Assembly (NCBI RefSeq): GCF_015694705.1
Contig: NZ_JADQDR010000012.1
Span: forward strand, 104,845-168,844
Reading direction: 5' to 3'
Length of the DNA stretch: 64,000 nucleotides
From: Pontibacter rufus
Lineage (GTDB): Bacteria > Bacteroidota > Bacteroidia > Cytophagales > Hymenobacteraceae
Positions 49,112 to 57,829 of the stretch are shown one piece after another (position 1 is the first letter of the stretch; every line of letters begins with the position of its first letter). The position numbers and the translations under genes are program-made. The notes beneath the pieces were generated by a model. It was not told where the DNA came from. It searched no databases and worked only from the letters and a program-made list of their open reading frames with translations.

Positions 49112-49336
49112 TTACGACCTAACCAGCCTGCTTCGCCCGATGGCATAGTAAAGGATAAAGCCTAGTACCGGCAAGAGTAACACTACCAGCAGCCATACTA
49201 TTTTGTCTGTACCATTTTTAAAAGACTTGGTTAGGATCTCGACAAGCGCATATAGCCATAGCAGCGCAGGAATTATAAGTATAAAAAGCTCGAAGGCTCC
49301 TAAACTGCCGATAAATAAAAGTACGTTTGCCATCAT
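49112..49336 (-). CDS. PLDc_N-type small membrane protein
   Basis: The 74-residue protein has two membrane helices (FELFILIIPALLWLYALVEI and KIVWLLVVLLLPVLGFILYY) with the motif DKIVWLLVVLLLPVLGFILY-IG, typical of the phospholipase D nuclease N-terminal (PLDc_N) domain, where it stands alone. Function of single-domain forms is unknown. Two adjacent ATGs at 49336 and 49333 are possible starts; the longer frame to a TTG at 49366 is not used. Confidence 0.75.
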   Translation of the reverse strand: MMANVLLFIGSLGAFELFILIIPALLWLYALVEILTKSFKNGTDKIVWLLVVLLLPVLGFILYYAIGRSRLVRS

Positions 49337-49402
49337 AGTATAATTTTTCTGTAATGAAATATACAAGGAATAATTTACAACTCCTACTTTTGCTTTTATC
49401 GG

Positions 49403-49467
49403 CCAAGTATAAACCAGGCAGGCAGTGCCACTTAGTAAGTGGCACTGCCTGCCTGGTTTATACTTGG
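49403..49467. terminator. 65-bp almost perfect palindrome, likely terminator
   Basis: The arms 49403-49434 and 49436-49467 are exact inverse copies around one base (31-bp usable stem), with core AGGCAGGCAGTGCCACTTA. The stem includes AAGTATAA at its base. It lies two bases before the stop of the pentapeptide-type gene on the minus strand and 67 bases upstream of the PLDc_N start, so it most likely ends the former's transcript. Confidence 0.7.
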
Positions 49468-49469
49468 GG

Positions 49470-50258
49470 TTACTTATTCTTTTCCAGCAGGTTAGATAAC
49501 GTAAAGGACTGGTTGTTCAGCCTGGTATATTTAAAGTCATCATCCCCTCTAAAGGCGGCTCCTCTGATGTTGAAGGTGTCTGCAATCTTGGCATATTTAA
49601 AATTAGCCAGGCCTTCAAAAACAGCTTTCCCGAAGTTTACACCTTCCGGGAATTTGGCATACTTAAAGTTCGCCTCCCCATCGAACACGGCCCCGCTGAA
49701 ATCGGCTGTTACCGGAAAATCCACATACTTAAAGTTGGCATCATCGCTGAACCGCACGTTGCTGAAGTCTACTATTTTGGCGAAGTCGCTATACTTAAAA
49801 AGCGCTTCTTCCGAGAAACGGCTACCGGCAAATGAGGCACCGCCCCTGAATGCAGAATATTTAAAAGCGCTCTCCTCCTCAAAAGTACAGTTCTCGAAGC
49901 GGACCGGTTTATCAAAGTTGGTATTGTATACTTCATTGGATGCATTAAACATACCGCTCCCGTTATCCGGGTTAAAGTAGGCCAGCACATTCCCCTCAAA
50001 CGTGCAGTTGATAAAGGTGAGCGGCGCATTAACCGTACTGATGTACTCTTTTGAGTCGTTTTCGCCCTTACCGCTTTTCAACTTCATATTCTTCAGTTTC
50101 GTCAGGTTCAGGTCGCCTACTATGGTTGCATTCCGGTAGCTTACGGCTTCCCCACGGTTTATTTTGTCCAGAATCTCAGAAGCGTTTACCCTGCTCTGCG
50201 CCATAGAAAGCAGCGGCAGTAGCAGTACAAGCAGGAGTAGTGGTAGCTTTTTCATCAT
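49470..50258 (-). CDS. Secreted pentapeptide-like protein with a 22-residue FKY repeat
   Basis: The 262-residue protein has a signal peptide (KKLPLLLLVLLLPLLSMAQS) and then an N-terminal part with DLNLTKLKNMKLK. From about residue 130 a repeat occurs six times with spacing 22: ESAFKYSAF, EALFKYSDF, DANFKYVDF, EANFKYAKF, LANFKYAKI and DDDFKYTRL, each followed by a second F-containing half. This fits a right-handed beta-helix of pentapeptide type (A-N-F-x-x units), but each turn has 22 rather than 20 residues. Periplasmic or surface; function unknown. Its terminator palindrome begins two bases after the stop. Confidence 0.75.
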   Translation of the reverse strand: MMKKLPLLLLVLLLPLLSMAQSRVNASEILDKINRGEAVSYRNATIVGDLNLTKLKNMKLKSGKGENDSKEYISTVNAPLTFINCTFEGNVLAYFNPDNGSGMFNASNEVYNTNFDKPVRFENCTFEEESAFKYSAFRGGASFAGSRFSEEALFKYSDFAKIVDFSNVRFSDDANFKYVDFPVTADFSGAVFDGEANFKYAKFPEGVNFGKAVFEGLANFKYAKIADTFNIRGAAFRGDDDFKYTRLNNQSFTLSNLLEKNK

Positions 50259-50645
50259 GATTTTATGCTTAGTATTTGTATGTGTAGTTGTTTACCTAAA
50301 AGATGAAGTCAATATAGTAAAGGTTGCGTGAGCGGCCGATTATTTCTGGATTTATTACAAGTCAGGCACTTACAATAAGATGCTCCTTATTTCCGAAGCT
50401 GTGACAGTACCAGAACCTCCGCAGCCGGAGACACTACAAAATTCTTCTGCCCATTTTCGGCATAATACTTACCCACACCAGGCAGAGTAAACCGAAGTCA
50501 CTGGCCTACTATACCTCCAGTCGTAAGTTAGTTTTATCCTGACAAGTATAAACAGCGTTGCAGGGCTACAAACAATACCTTATAAACCAACAGCGCCACC
50601 TCTTGTGAGGTGGCGCTGCAAGTATAAAATCAAAGTATAAACCTG
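50259..50645. other. 387-bp intergenic region
   Basis: Between the pentapeptide-type gene start and the lpdA stop. It has the lpdA hairpin at 50591-50618; otherwise nothing is recognised. Confidence 0.4.
50591..50618 (-). terminator. Terminator-like hairpin after lpdA
   Basis: A perfect 12-bp stem (CAGCGCCACCTC and complement) with loop TTGT, 28 bases past the lpdA stop; only a weak T tract follows. Confidence 0.65.
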
Positions 50646-52049
50646 TTAGATATGAATCGCACGGTTCTCTGTTGCGGCTAAACAGGCTTCTTTTATGGCT
50701 TCGGCGTAAGTCGGGTGCGCGTGGCTCATGCGGGCGACGTCCTCTGCGGAGGCACGAAACTCCATCGCTACGACGGCCTCGGCAACTAAATCAGCGATGC
50801 GGGGGCCAATCATGTGCACACCCAGGATTTCGTCTGTCTCCTTGTCGGCCAGCACTTTTACAAAGCCATCTGTGTCGCCGGAGGCTTTGGCGCGCCCGGA
50901 AGCTTTAAATGGAAATGAACCTGATTTATAGGCGCGGCCCTGCTCCTTCAGTTGCTCTTCGGTAAAGCCTACGCCAGCCACTTCCGGCCAGGTATACACC
51001 ACACCCGGTATCAGGTTATAGTTGATGTGCGGCTTCTGTCCAACAATTTCCTCAGCCACCAGCACACCTTCTTCCTCTGCTTTGTGGGCCAGCATGGCGC
51101 CGCGCACCACGTCGCCGATAGCGTAAATGCCCGGCACGTTGGTTTCCATGTGGTCGTTTACGGCAATCATACCGCGTTCGCCCATCTGTACGCCTGCGTT
51201 TTCTAGACCAAGCCCCTCGGTGTAAGGTTTACGGCCAATGGATACCAACACATAATCGCCTTCAAAAGTAAGGGTTTCACCTTTCGGATTCTCGGCGGTT
51301 ACTGTCACGGTTTCGCCATTGTTGGTAGCGCCCGTTACTTTGTGGTTGAAGAAGAATTCGAAGCCCAGCGTTTTCTTGAGCACGCGCTGCAATTCTTTGC
51401 TCAACGCACGGTCCATGGTCGGGATGATGGTATCCAGGTACTCCACCACCGTAACTTTGGCGCCAAGGCGTGCATACACCGAGCCTAATTCCAGGCCAAT
51501 CACACCACCGCCAATTACGATCAGATGCTTTGGCACCTCTGTAAGTTCCAAGGCTTCGGTAGAGGTAATGATGCGTTTTTTATCGACAGGCAAAAAAGGC
51601 AGCGAGGCAGGTTTGGAACCGGTAGCGATGATGGTTTTATCGGTTTCGATCTCCTGCACGTTTCCGTCTGTGCCAGTTACTTTTATTTTATTTTTGCTTA
51701 CAAACGAGCCCAGGCCATAGTAAGTATCAATTTTATTCTTTTTCATCAGGTAAGCAATGCCGTCGTTGTTCGACTTCACTACTTCGCCTTTCCGCTTGAT
51801 CATCTGCTGCATGTTCACCTGCAGGTTGCTTAGCTCAATACCATGCGTCTGAAAAGCATGCGCTGCATTATGGAAGTGCTCTGATGAATCGAGCAAAGCT
51901 TTGGACGGAATACAGCCTACGTTCAGGCAAGTGCCGCCCAGCACGTTATACTTTTCTATGATAGCGGTTTTCAGGCCCAACTGCGCGCAACGGATAGCCG
52001 CCACGTAGCCACCAGGACCAGACCCAATTACGGTTACATCGTATTTCAT
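50646..52049 (-). CDS. lpdA: Dihydrolipoyl dehydrogenase (E3)
   Basis: E3 reoxidises dihydrolipoamide on E2 with NAD+ and FAD. The 467-residue protein has the FAD-binding VIGSGPGGYVAAI at 7-19, the redox pair in GGTCLNVGCIPSK (Cys41 and Cys46), the NAD fold VIGGGVIGLELGSVYARLG, and the C-terminal HAHPTYAEAI with the catalytic His-Glu. The ATG at 52049 is used rather than an upstream TTG at 52073. It is the last of three genes for the 2-oxoglutarate dehydrogenase complex on this strand, 190 bases after sucB, and may also serve other complexes. Confidence 0.95.
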   Translation of the reverse strand: MKYDVTVIGSGPGGYVAAIRCAQLGLKTAIIEKYNVLGGTCLNVGCIPSKALLDSSEHFHNAAHAFQTHGIELSNLQVNMQQMIKRKGEVVKSNNDGIAYLMKKNKIDTYYGLGSFVSKNKIKVTGTDGNVQEIETDKTIIATGSKPASLPFLPVDKKRIITSTEALELTEVPKHLIVIGGGVIGLELGSVYARLGAKVTVVEYLDTIIPTMDRALSKELQRVLKKTLGFEFFFNHKVTGATNNGETVTVTAENPKGETLTFEGDYVLVSIGRKPYTEGLGLENAGVQMGERGMIAVNDHMETNVPGIYAIGDVVRGAMLAHKAEEEGVLVAEEIVGQKPHINYNLIPGVVYTWPEVAGVGFTEEQLKEQGRAYKSGSFPFKASGRAKASGDTDGFVKVLADKETDEILGVHMIGPRIADLVAEAVVAMEFRASAEDVARMSHAHPTYAEAIKEACLAATENRAIHI

Positions 52050-52192
52050 CTTTCTATGTTTTGTGGAGAGCAAGCTCTCTGTTTTAACTTATCCATACTT
52101 GTACTATCTATCCTTTTCAGGAGGAGATTTTCGCAGCACCAAACTCCTCACTTAGAAGCGCGGACATACTACTGACAGTACTATAAAGCAAA

Positions 52193-52221
52193 GGAGGAGC
52201 AACTTTTACAGCCTCTCCTCC
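52193..52221 (-). terminator. Weak terminator-like hairpin after sucB
   Basis: A 7-bp stem (GGAGGAG with CTCCTCC) and a 15-base loop just past the sucB stop. Weak, so read-through into lpdA is likely. Confidence 0.3.
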
Positions 52222-52239
52222 TCCACTCATTTCAAGAAT

Positions 52240-53811
52240 TTATACTCCCAAAAGCAAGCGCATCGGGTCTTCCAGCAGCTCTTTTACGCGCACCAGGAAG
52301 CTTACCGATTCGCGTCCGTCGATAATGCGGTGATCATAAGAAAGGGCTAGGTACATCATCGGGCGGATCTCTACTTGTCCGTTTACAGCTACCGGGCGCT
52401 GCACAATGTTGTGCATGCCAAGTATGGCCGACTGCGGCGCGTTGATAATCGGCGTTGACATCATCGACCCAAACACGCCACCATTGGTGATAGTAAAGGT
52501 GCCACCTGTCATTTCCTCGATAGACAATTTACCGTCGCGTGCCTTTTTAGCGAGGCGCACTACTTCTTTCTCAATACCATCCAGTGTCAGTTCTTCTGCA
52601 TTGCGGATAACGGGTACTACCAGGCCTTTCGGAGAGGAAACCGCGATAGAGATATCACAGAAATTGTTAAAGATCATGTCGTTGCCATCGATCTGCGCGT
52701 TTACGGCAGGCCACTCCTGCAGCGCTACGGTACAGGCTTTGGTAAAAAACGACATAAAGCCCAACCCTACTTCGTGCTTCTCCTTGAACTTGTCTTTATA
52801 CTTGGCGCGAATGTCCATAATCGGCTTCATGTCTACCTCATTAAAGGTAGTGAGCATGGCCGTATCGTTCTTCACCTGCACCAGGCGACGGGCAACAGTT
52901 CTGCGCAGCGAGCTCATTTTTTCGCGGCGCTGCTGGCGGTCTCCGGTGGAAGCGGTTTGCTGATTGCCGGTTGCTGCCAATTGTGCAGGAGCATTTGCTG
53001 CCGCTGGCCTCGCTTCGGGCTGCGCGGGCCGGCCCTGTGCATTTTGAGCATCTTCTTTCGTGATGCGGCCGTCGCGTCCGGAGCCTTGCACATCGGCTGG
53101 GTTAACACCTTTTTCAGCCAGTATTTTACCCGCAGCCGGTGATGGCGTGCCGCTGGCATACGTTTGTGCGCCTGATGGTGCGGCAGCTGGCTGCGCAGCG
53201 GCTGCCTGTTGCGTGGCTGCCTCCTGTTTGGCAGCAGCCTGGGCGTTTGCCTGCACAGTACCAGCGCCAGGCATAATACGGCAGATGGTAGCGCCTATTT
53301 CAATGGTATCGCCTTGTTGGGCCACTATTTCCAGGGTACCGGCTGCTTCGGCAGGCAATTCGAAGGTCGCTTTGTCAGATTCCAGTTCTGCAATCACTTC
53401 GTCCCGCTCCACATGATCGCCATCTTTTTTCAGCCAGTTGGCTATGGTTACCTCGGTGATAGACTCGCCTACTGTGGGTACTTTCATTTCAACGGCCTCA
53501 CCGGCGTTGCTGGCTTGTGCACCACCGGTCGGAGCTGTTTCCTGAGCCGCTGGCGTGACAGGAGAAGGAGCAGCGCCTTCCTGATCAATTTCACAGATTA
53601 CAGCACCTACTTCTATCGTATCGCCCTGCTGCGCTACAATGTGTAAAATGCCTGCGGCTTCGGCCGGCAGTTCGAAAGTGGCTTTATCAGATTCCAGTTC
53701 TGCAATTACCTCATCCCGCTCCACGCGATCGCCATCTTTCTTTAGCCAGTTGGCTATGGTTACTTCGGTGATCGACTCACCTACAGCAGGCACTTTAACT
53801 TCTAAGCTCAT
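52240..53811 (-). CDS. sucB: 2-Oxoglutarate dehydrogenase E2, dihydrolipoyllysine succinyltransferase, with two lipoyl domains
   Basis: E2 moves the succinyl group from E1 to CoA. The 523-residue protein has two lipoyl domains, at about 1-75 and 107-180, each with [11 protein letters not shown]; the lipoyl lysines are Lys43 and Lys147. The second copy is nearly identical to the first. An alanine/proline/glutamine-rich linker and a peripheral-subunit-binding domain ([20 protein letters not shown]) follow. The catalytic domain ends with the active site [13 protein letters not shown]. coli SucB has one lipoyl domain and about 405 residues, so the extra domain accounts for the length. It is downstream of sucA by about 110 bases. 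Confidence 0.93.
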   Translation of the reverse strand: MSLEVKVPAVGESITEVTIANWLKKDGDRVERDEVIAELESDKATFELPAEAAGILHIVAQQGDTIEVGAVICEIDQEGAAPSPVTPAAQETAPTGGAQASNAGEAVEMKVPTVGESITEVTIANWLKKDGDHVERDEVIAELESDKATFELPAEAAGTLEIVAQQGDTIEIGATICRIMPGAGTVQANAQAAAKQEAATQQAAAAQPAAAPSGAQTYASGTPSPAAGKILAEKGVNPADVQGSGRDGRITKEDAQNAQGRPAQPEARPAAANAPAQLAATGNQQTASTGDRQQRREKMSSLRRTVARRLVQVKNDTAMLTTFNEVDMKPIMDIRAKYKDKFKEKHEVGLGFMSFFTKACTVALQEWPAVNAQIDGNDMIFNNFCDISIAVSSPKGLVVPVIRNAEELTLDGIEKEVVRLAKKARDGKLSIEEMTGGTFTITNGGVFGSMMSTPIINAPQSAILGMHNIVQRPVAVNGQVEIRPMMYLALSYDHRIIDGRESVSFLVRVKELLEDPMRLLLGV

Positions 53812-53819
53812 ATCTTGCT

Positions 53820-53861
53820 CAATTATGAATTACGAATTACGGATTTTGAACTACGAATTAC
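53820..53861. repeat. Short AATTACGAATTA repeats between sucA and sucB
   Basis: Three close direct copies of a GAATTAC unit (ATGAATTACGAATTACGG and a later CTACGAATTACA) occupy part of the 109-bp gap. A similar phrase (GAATTATGAG, CGAATTACGAATTG) follows recX at 25658-25685. Non-coding. Confidence 0.5.
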
Positions 53862-53920
53862 AAAGAAGAGAGCCCATGACAGGTATACTATCCATAGTCG
53901 CCCTCCATTATACTTTCTAA

Positions 53921-56677
53921 TTAAATAGAAAATGCCCGGTCTACAATATCCTGCTGCTCTTTTACGTGTATTTTCATATAGCCGGTAGCGGGTGAGGCAC
54001 TGGCTTTACGCGAAATTACATCTTCTATACGGCGGCGCATCAGGCGCAGGATGTGGCTCCAGGCACCCATGTTCTCCGGTTCTTCCTGCACCCAGTACAG
54101 TTTCGCCTCTTTATACTTGCCCAGTTCAGCATCCAACTGCACTGCCGGGAATGGTGCCAATTGCTCCATACGGATAATAGCTACATCCTGGCGGCTGGTT
54201 CTCTGCTGTTCTTCCAACAGATCGAAGTATACTTTGCCGGAGCATAACAGCACTTTCTTCACCAGGCTTGCCTCTGCATAATCATCGCCAATTACTTCCT
54301 TAAATCTGCCTGACGTGAAATCTTCTATTGGCGACACCACTTTTGGATGGCGCAGCAGCGACTTAGGTGCCATGTTTATAGCTGGTTTGCGGAATGGCAA
54401 AGCCAGCTGGCGGCGCAGCATATGAAAGAAGTTGGCCGGTGTGGTGATGTTGGTTACAAAAATATTGTTTTCCGCGGAAAGCTGCAGGAAACGTTCGGGA
54501 CGGGCGTTGGAGTGCTCCGGTCCCTGACCTTCGTAGCCGTGCGGCAGCAGCATCACCAAGCCATTCATACGTTGCCACTTCGATTCGGTAGCAGTTACAA
54601 ACTGGTCTATCATCACCTGGGCGCCGTTGGCAAAGTCGCCGAACTGTGCCTCCCAGATAACGAGCGCATTGGGATTGGCCATGGCATAGCCAAACTCAAA
54701 TCCAAGTACGCCATACTCCGACAGCAGCGAGTTATAGATCTCGAAAGATGCCTGGTTGTCCGTCATGTGGTTCAGGCTGTTGTACGGCACGCTGGTTACG
54801 GCATCGTGCAGCACTGCGTGGCGGTGCGAAAAGGTACCGCGTTGCACATCCTGGCCCGAGAAACGCACAATGTGTCCGTCCAGAAGGATAGAGCCATAAG
54901 CAAGCAGTTCTCCGGCAGCCCAGTTCAGTTGTCCGGTTTCAAAGAACATTTCTTTACGATCTTTGATCAGCTTCTCGATTTGCTTTAAAGGCTTAAAGCC
55001 GGGTGGCAGCGTGGTCAGCGCCTTCCCTACTTGCTCCACCACGGCAGGAGATATGCCTGTTTCTGGAGACTGGCTGAAGTCTTCCGGATTGGAGCGGCGC
55101 AATTCCTGCCAGTCCTTTTCCATCTGCTGATAGTTGTACGGCAATGGCTTCTGCTTTACCAGATCGAGCCGATCCTGCAGCAACTGGCGGAACTCTTTGT
55201 CCATGTTGTTGGCCAGTTCAGCGTCTATTTCGCCGTGGCTGATGAGTTCCTTGTTGTATACTTCGCGTGGATTCGGGTGCTTTGATATCAGGTTATAAAG
55301 CTGCGGCTGCGTAAACTTCGGCTCATCGGCCTCGTTGTGGCCATGGCGGCGGTAACACACCATGTCGATAAAGATATCGTTGTTTACCTTCTGGCGGTAT
55401 TCCATTGCAAAACGCATAGCAAACACAACAGACTCCGGATCATCGCCATTTACGTGCAGTACCGGCGCATCAATTATCTTGGCCACATCAGTACTATAAA
55501 TAGAAGATCGGGCATCTTCAAAATCAGTGGTAAAACCTACCTGGTTATTGATTACAAAATGTATGGTGCCACCGGTATTATAGCCTGCTAGATTGGCCAT
55601 TTGCGTTACCTCATACACAATACCCTGGCCTGCTAAAGCTGCATCGCCATGTATAAGTATAGGCAGGATTTTATCCGGGTCTTTGTCGTACAAGGTGTCA
55701 ATTTTGGCACGTACGAAGCCTTCTACCACCGGGTTCACGGCCTCCAGGTGCGATGGGTTTGGCGCCAGCTTGAGATTTACCTTATGTCCTGAAGGTGTTA
55801 CAACTTCCGAGGAAAAGCCCATGTGGTACTTCACGTCTCCATCGCCCATTGTTAAATCAGGCACAGCGGTGCCTTCAAACTCTGAGAATATCTGCTCATA
55901 AGTTTTGCCCATAATGTTCGCCAGCACATTCAGGCGGCCACGGTGTGCCATACCTATTACGACTTCTTCTACACCCAATTCAGAGCCTTTGTCGATAATT
56001 GCGTCTAGCGCGGGTATAGTTGTTTCACCGCCTTCAAGGGAGAAGCGCTTCTGACCGAGGAACTTTGTATGCAAAAAGTTCTCGAACACCACCGCCTCGT
56101 TTAGCTTGTATAAAATACGCTTTTTGAAGTCGATGGACGGGTTGAAGTTAAGTGACTCGTTCTCTACCTTTTGCTTAAACCACTCCAGCACTTCCGGATC
56201 ACGGATATACATGTATTCGAAGCCGATAGAGCCTTCGTATATTTTCTGCAGCGAAGCTACAATATCGCGCAACGTGGCAGGACCAATACCAATCACATCG
56301 CCAACCTGGAAAACCGTATCCAGATCAGCCTCAGATAAACCAAAATCAGCCAGATCCAGCCTTGCCCGCCGATCTTTGCGGGCGCGCACCGGGTTAGTTT
56401 TGGCGCGCAGGTGGCCACGCGTGCGGTAAGCATGAATCAGATTCCGGACAGCAACTTCTTTCTTTGATCCCTTTTGCGGTACAATTTCGGGCGCAGAAAC
56501 GGCTGCAGCACCTTCGGCTGTTGCATGGCCATTTCCGTCATAGGCAGTTGCAAATTCAAAGCCTTCAAAAAACTTGCTCCAGCTGGGGTCTACTGCCTCC
56601 GGGTCTTGCTGGTAAGTTTTGTATAGTTCATCTATATAATCGCCGTGTGCATTGGCGATGTAAGTATATTTATCCAT
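53921..56677 (-). CDS. sucA: 2-Oxoglutarate dehydrogenase E1
   Basis: E1 decarboxylates 2-oxoglutarate with thiamine diphosphate. The 918-residue protein has the N-terminal E2-contact segment YIDELYKTYQQDPEAVDPSW, the ThDP loop VIGMAHRGRLNVLANIMG, the GDAALAGQGIVYEVTQM motif (the conserved GD-x-A-x-x-G-Q) and CYRRHGHNEADEP. The C-terminal half has FSGQDVQRGTFSHRHAVLHD and LLPHGYEGQGPEHSNARPER. Length is normal. The frame extends to a TTG at 56725, but a clear -33/-7 promoter at 56702-56731 lies inside that stretch, so the ATG at 56677 is the start. Confidence 0.95.
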   Translation of the reverse strand: MDKYTYIANAHGDYIDELYKTYQQDPEAVDPSWSKFFEGFEFATAYDGNGHATAEGAAAVSAPEIVPQKGSKKEVAVRNLIHAYRTRGHLRAKTNPVRARKDRRARLDLADFGLSEADLDTVFQVGDVIGIGPATLRDIVASLQKIYEGSIGFEYMYIRDPEVLEWFKQKVENESLNFNPSIDFKKRILYKLNEAVVFENFLHTKFLGQKRFSLEGGETTIPALDAIIDKGSELGVEEVVIGMAHRGRLNVLANIMGKTYEQIFSEFEGTAVPDLTMGDGDVKYHMGFSSEVVTPSGHKVNLKLAPNPSHLEAVNPVVEGFVRAKIDTLYDKDPDKILPILIHGDAALAGQGIVYEVTQMANLAGYNTGGTIHFVINNQVGFTTDFEDARSSIYSTDVAKIIDAPVLHVNGDDPESVVFAMRFAMEYRQKVNNDIFIDMVCYRRHGHNEADEPKFTQPQLYNLISKHPNPREVYNKELISHGEIDAELANNMDKEFRQLLQDRLDLVKQKPLPYNYQQMEKDWQELRRSNPEDFSQSPETGISPAVVEQVGKALTTLPPGFKPLKQIEKLIKDRKEMFFETGQLNWAAGELLAYGSILLDGHIVRFSGQDVQRGTFSHRHAVLHDAVTSVPYNSLNHMTDNQASFEIYNSLLSEYGVLGFEFGYAMANPNALVIWEAQFGDFANGAQVMIDQFVTATESKWQRMNGLVMLLPHGYEGQGPEHSNARPERFLQLSAENNIFVTNITTPANFFHMLRRQLALPFRKPAINMAPKSLLRHPKVVSPIEDFTSGRFKEVIGDDYAEASLVKKVLLCSGKVYFDLLEEQQRTSRQDVAIIRMEQLAPFPAVQLDAELGKYKEAKLYWVQEEPENMGAWSHILRLMRRRIEDVISRKASASPATGYMKIHVKEQQDIVDRAFSI

Positions 56678-57265
56678 TGTAAGTACATCTTTATGTGGCG
56701 GCAAATATAATAATATTTCACCCAATCCAAATTATATACATGCGCATATGCAAATATAGCTTATCATGAAGCATATATGTATTACGTAACTAAAAGTAGC
56801 AAAGGTTTATATCGCTTTCAAGAGGGCGTAAAATTTATACCCGAAAGGTGCTGCCGTAACTCTGAAACCGGAACATCCTTTGTATAGCCGGCAGGTAATA
56901 AGTTTTTGTATTATACTTAGCACATCGCGGCTGTGTTTTCGTTGTCTATTGCCATAATAAAAATCAGGCAACCCATACTTTCAGGCATAAGGGCAAAGTA
57001 ATACCAGTATGAGTACAAAAATAAAATGTTACTTTCACAGAAAATGAAAACGGGGCGAACCGCCATTATAACACTACAAGGCATATCTTTAGTGAATAAA
57101 ACGTATAAACGTGTTTAAAACCTATGTTACTTTTCTGGATTTAGTTTCCTGTTCTAGCACCTATGTTCCGCGTATCTTTATCTTACCCAAAATGCTTTTA
57201 GTTCTGGATGAAATATGAACGGCAATAGGAGCACCTGCTATAACCCTTTAACCATACTTGTTGGT
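56678..57265. other. 588-bp divergent intergenic region
   Basis: The sucA promoter lies at 56702-56731. The rest is AT-rich, with no gene or strong structure recognised. Confidence 0.4.
56702..56731 (-). promoter_or_regulatory. Bacteroidota-type promoter of sucA
   Basis: On the minus strand TTTG (56728-56731) and TATATTTG (56702-56709) are separated by 18 bases, a good match to the -33/-7 consensus. Transcription would start just ahead of the ATG at 56677. Confidence 0.6.
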
Positions 57266-57571
57266 ATGTATAGCTATCTTTTAGAAGAACTATCGAAAGC
57301 AATTGGTGCCAGGCTACTGGTTCAATTTGAATATAATGGCAGCATATACGTGGTGGAGCCACACCTTGTAGGCCATAACCATAACCACCAGGACTGCCTC
57401 TGCGCCTGGCTAGCTGAGAGATTGAAAGGGGCGGACGAAAAAAACCGCTGGCATTGCTTTATGTTGAGCGATATCAGAAACCTGAAACTGCTGGATAAGC
57501 GATTTTCTCAGCATCGCCCCGGCTACGACCCTTACGACAATTCTATGTCCCGTATTTACTATCGTATCTGA
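57266..57571 (+). CDS. Small WYL-like hypothetical protein
   Basis: The 101-residue protein begins SYLLEELSKAIGARLLVQFE and continues NGSIYVVEPHLVG, then a cysteine-containing DCLCAWLAERLKGADEKNRW and the end DIRNLKLLDKRFSQHRPGYD. This beta-rich pattern with an 'EPH-LVG' strand resembles the ligand-binding core of WYL-type domains without a DNA-binding domain. The frame is open from 57215, but the first 17 extra residues do not fit. Function unknown. Confidence 0.55.
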   Translation: MYSYLLEELSKAIGARLLVQFEYNGSIYVVEPHLVGHNHNHQDCLCAWLAERLKGADEKNRWHCFMLSDIRNLKLLDKRFSQHRPGYDPYDNSMSRIYYRI

Positions 57572-57654
57572 TGCGGCAGTAATATACATTCGCGCCTTTC
57601 CATGTTATGAAAGCAGCCCTTTACCGGGCAAAATTTAGTGCAACCCAAGTCGTC

Positions 57655-57693
57655 CCATGTTATACCTGCCGGTAGTACCCAGGTATAACATGG
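57655..57693. terminator. 14-bp inverted repeat between the WYL-like gene and the M28 peptidase gene
   Basis: The arms CCATGTTATACCTG and CAGGTATAACATGG are perfectly complementary around an 11-base spacer that itself can pair (GGT/ACC). No T tract follows, so it may be a terminator or a regulatory palindrome. Confidence 0.4.
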
Positions 57694-57829
57694 CCTGTAA
57701 AGCCATGCACAGGCAGCCGTCTGTACTGCCTCAAAACCTATATACGCCGGCCGAAAGTATACCGTATGCGGCTATGGCACGTACAGTAAAAACGACTATC
57801 TTGAAGCGAATTAAACAATACACTATTCT

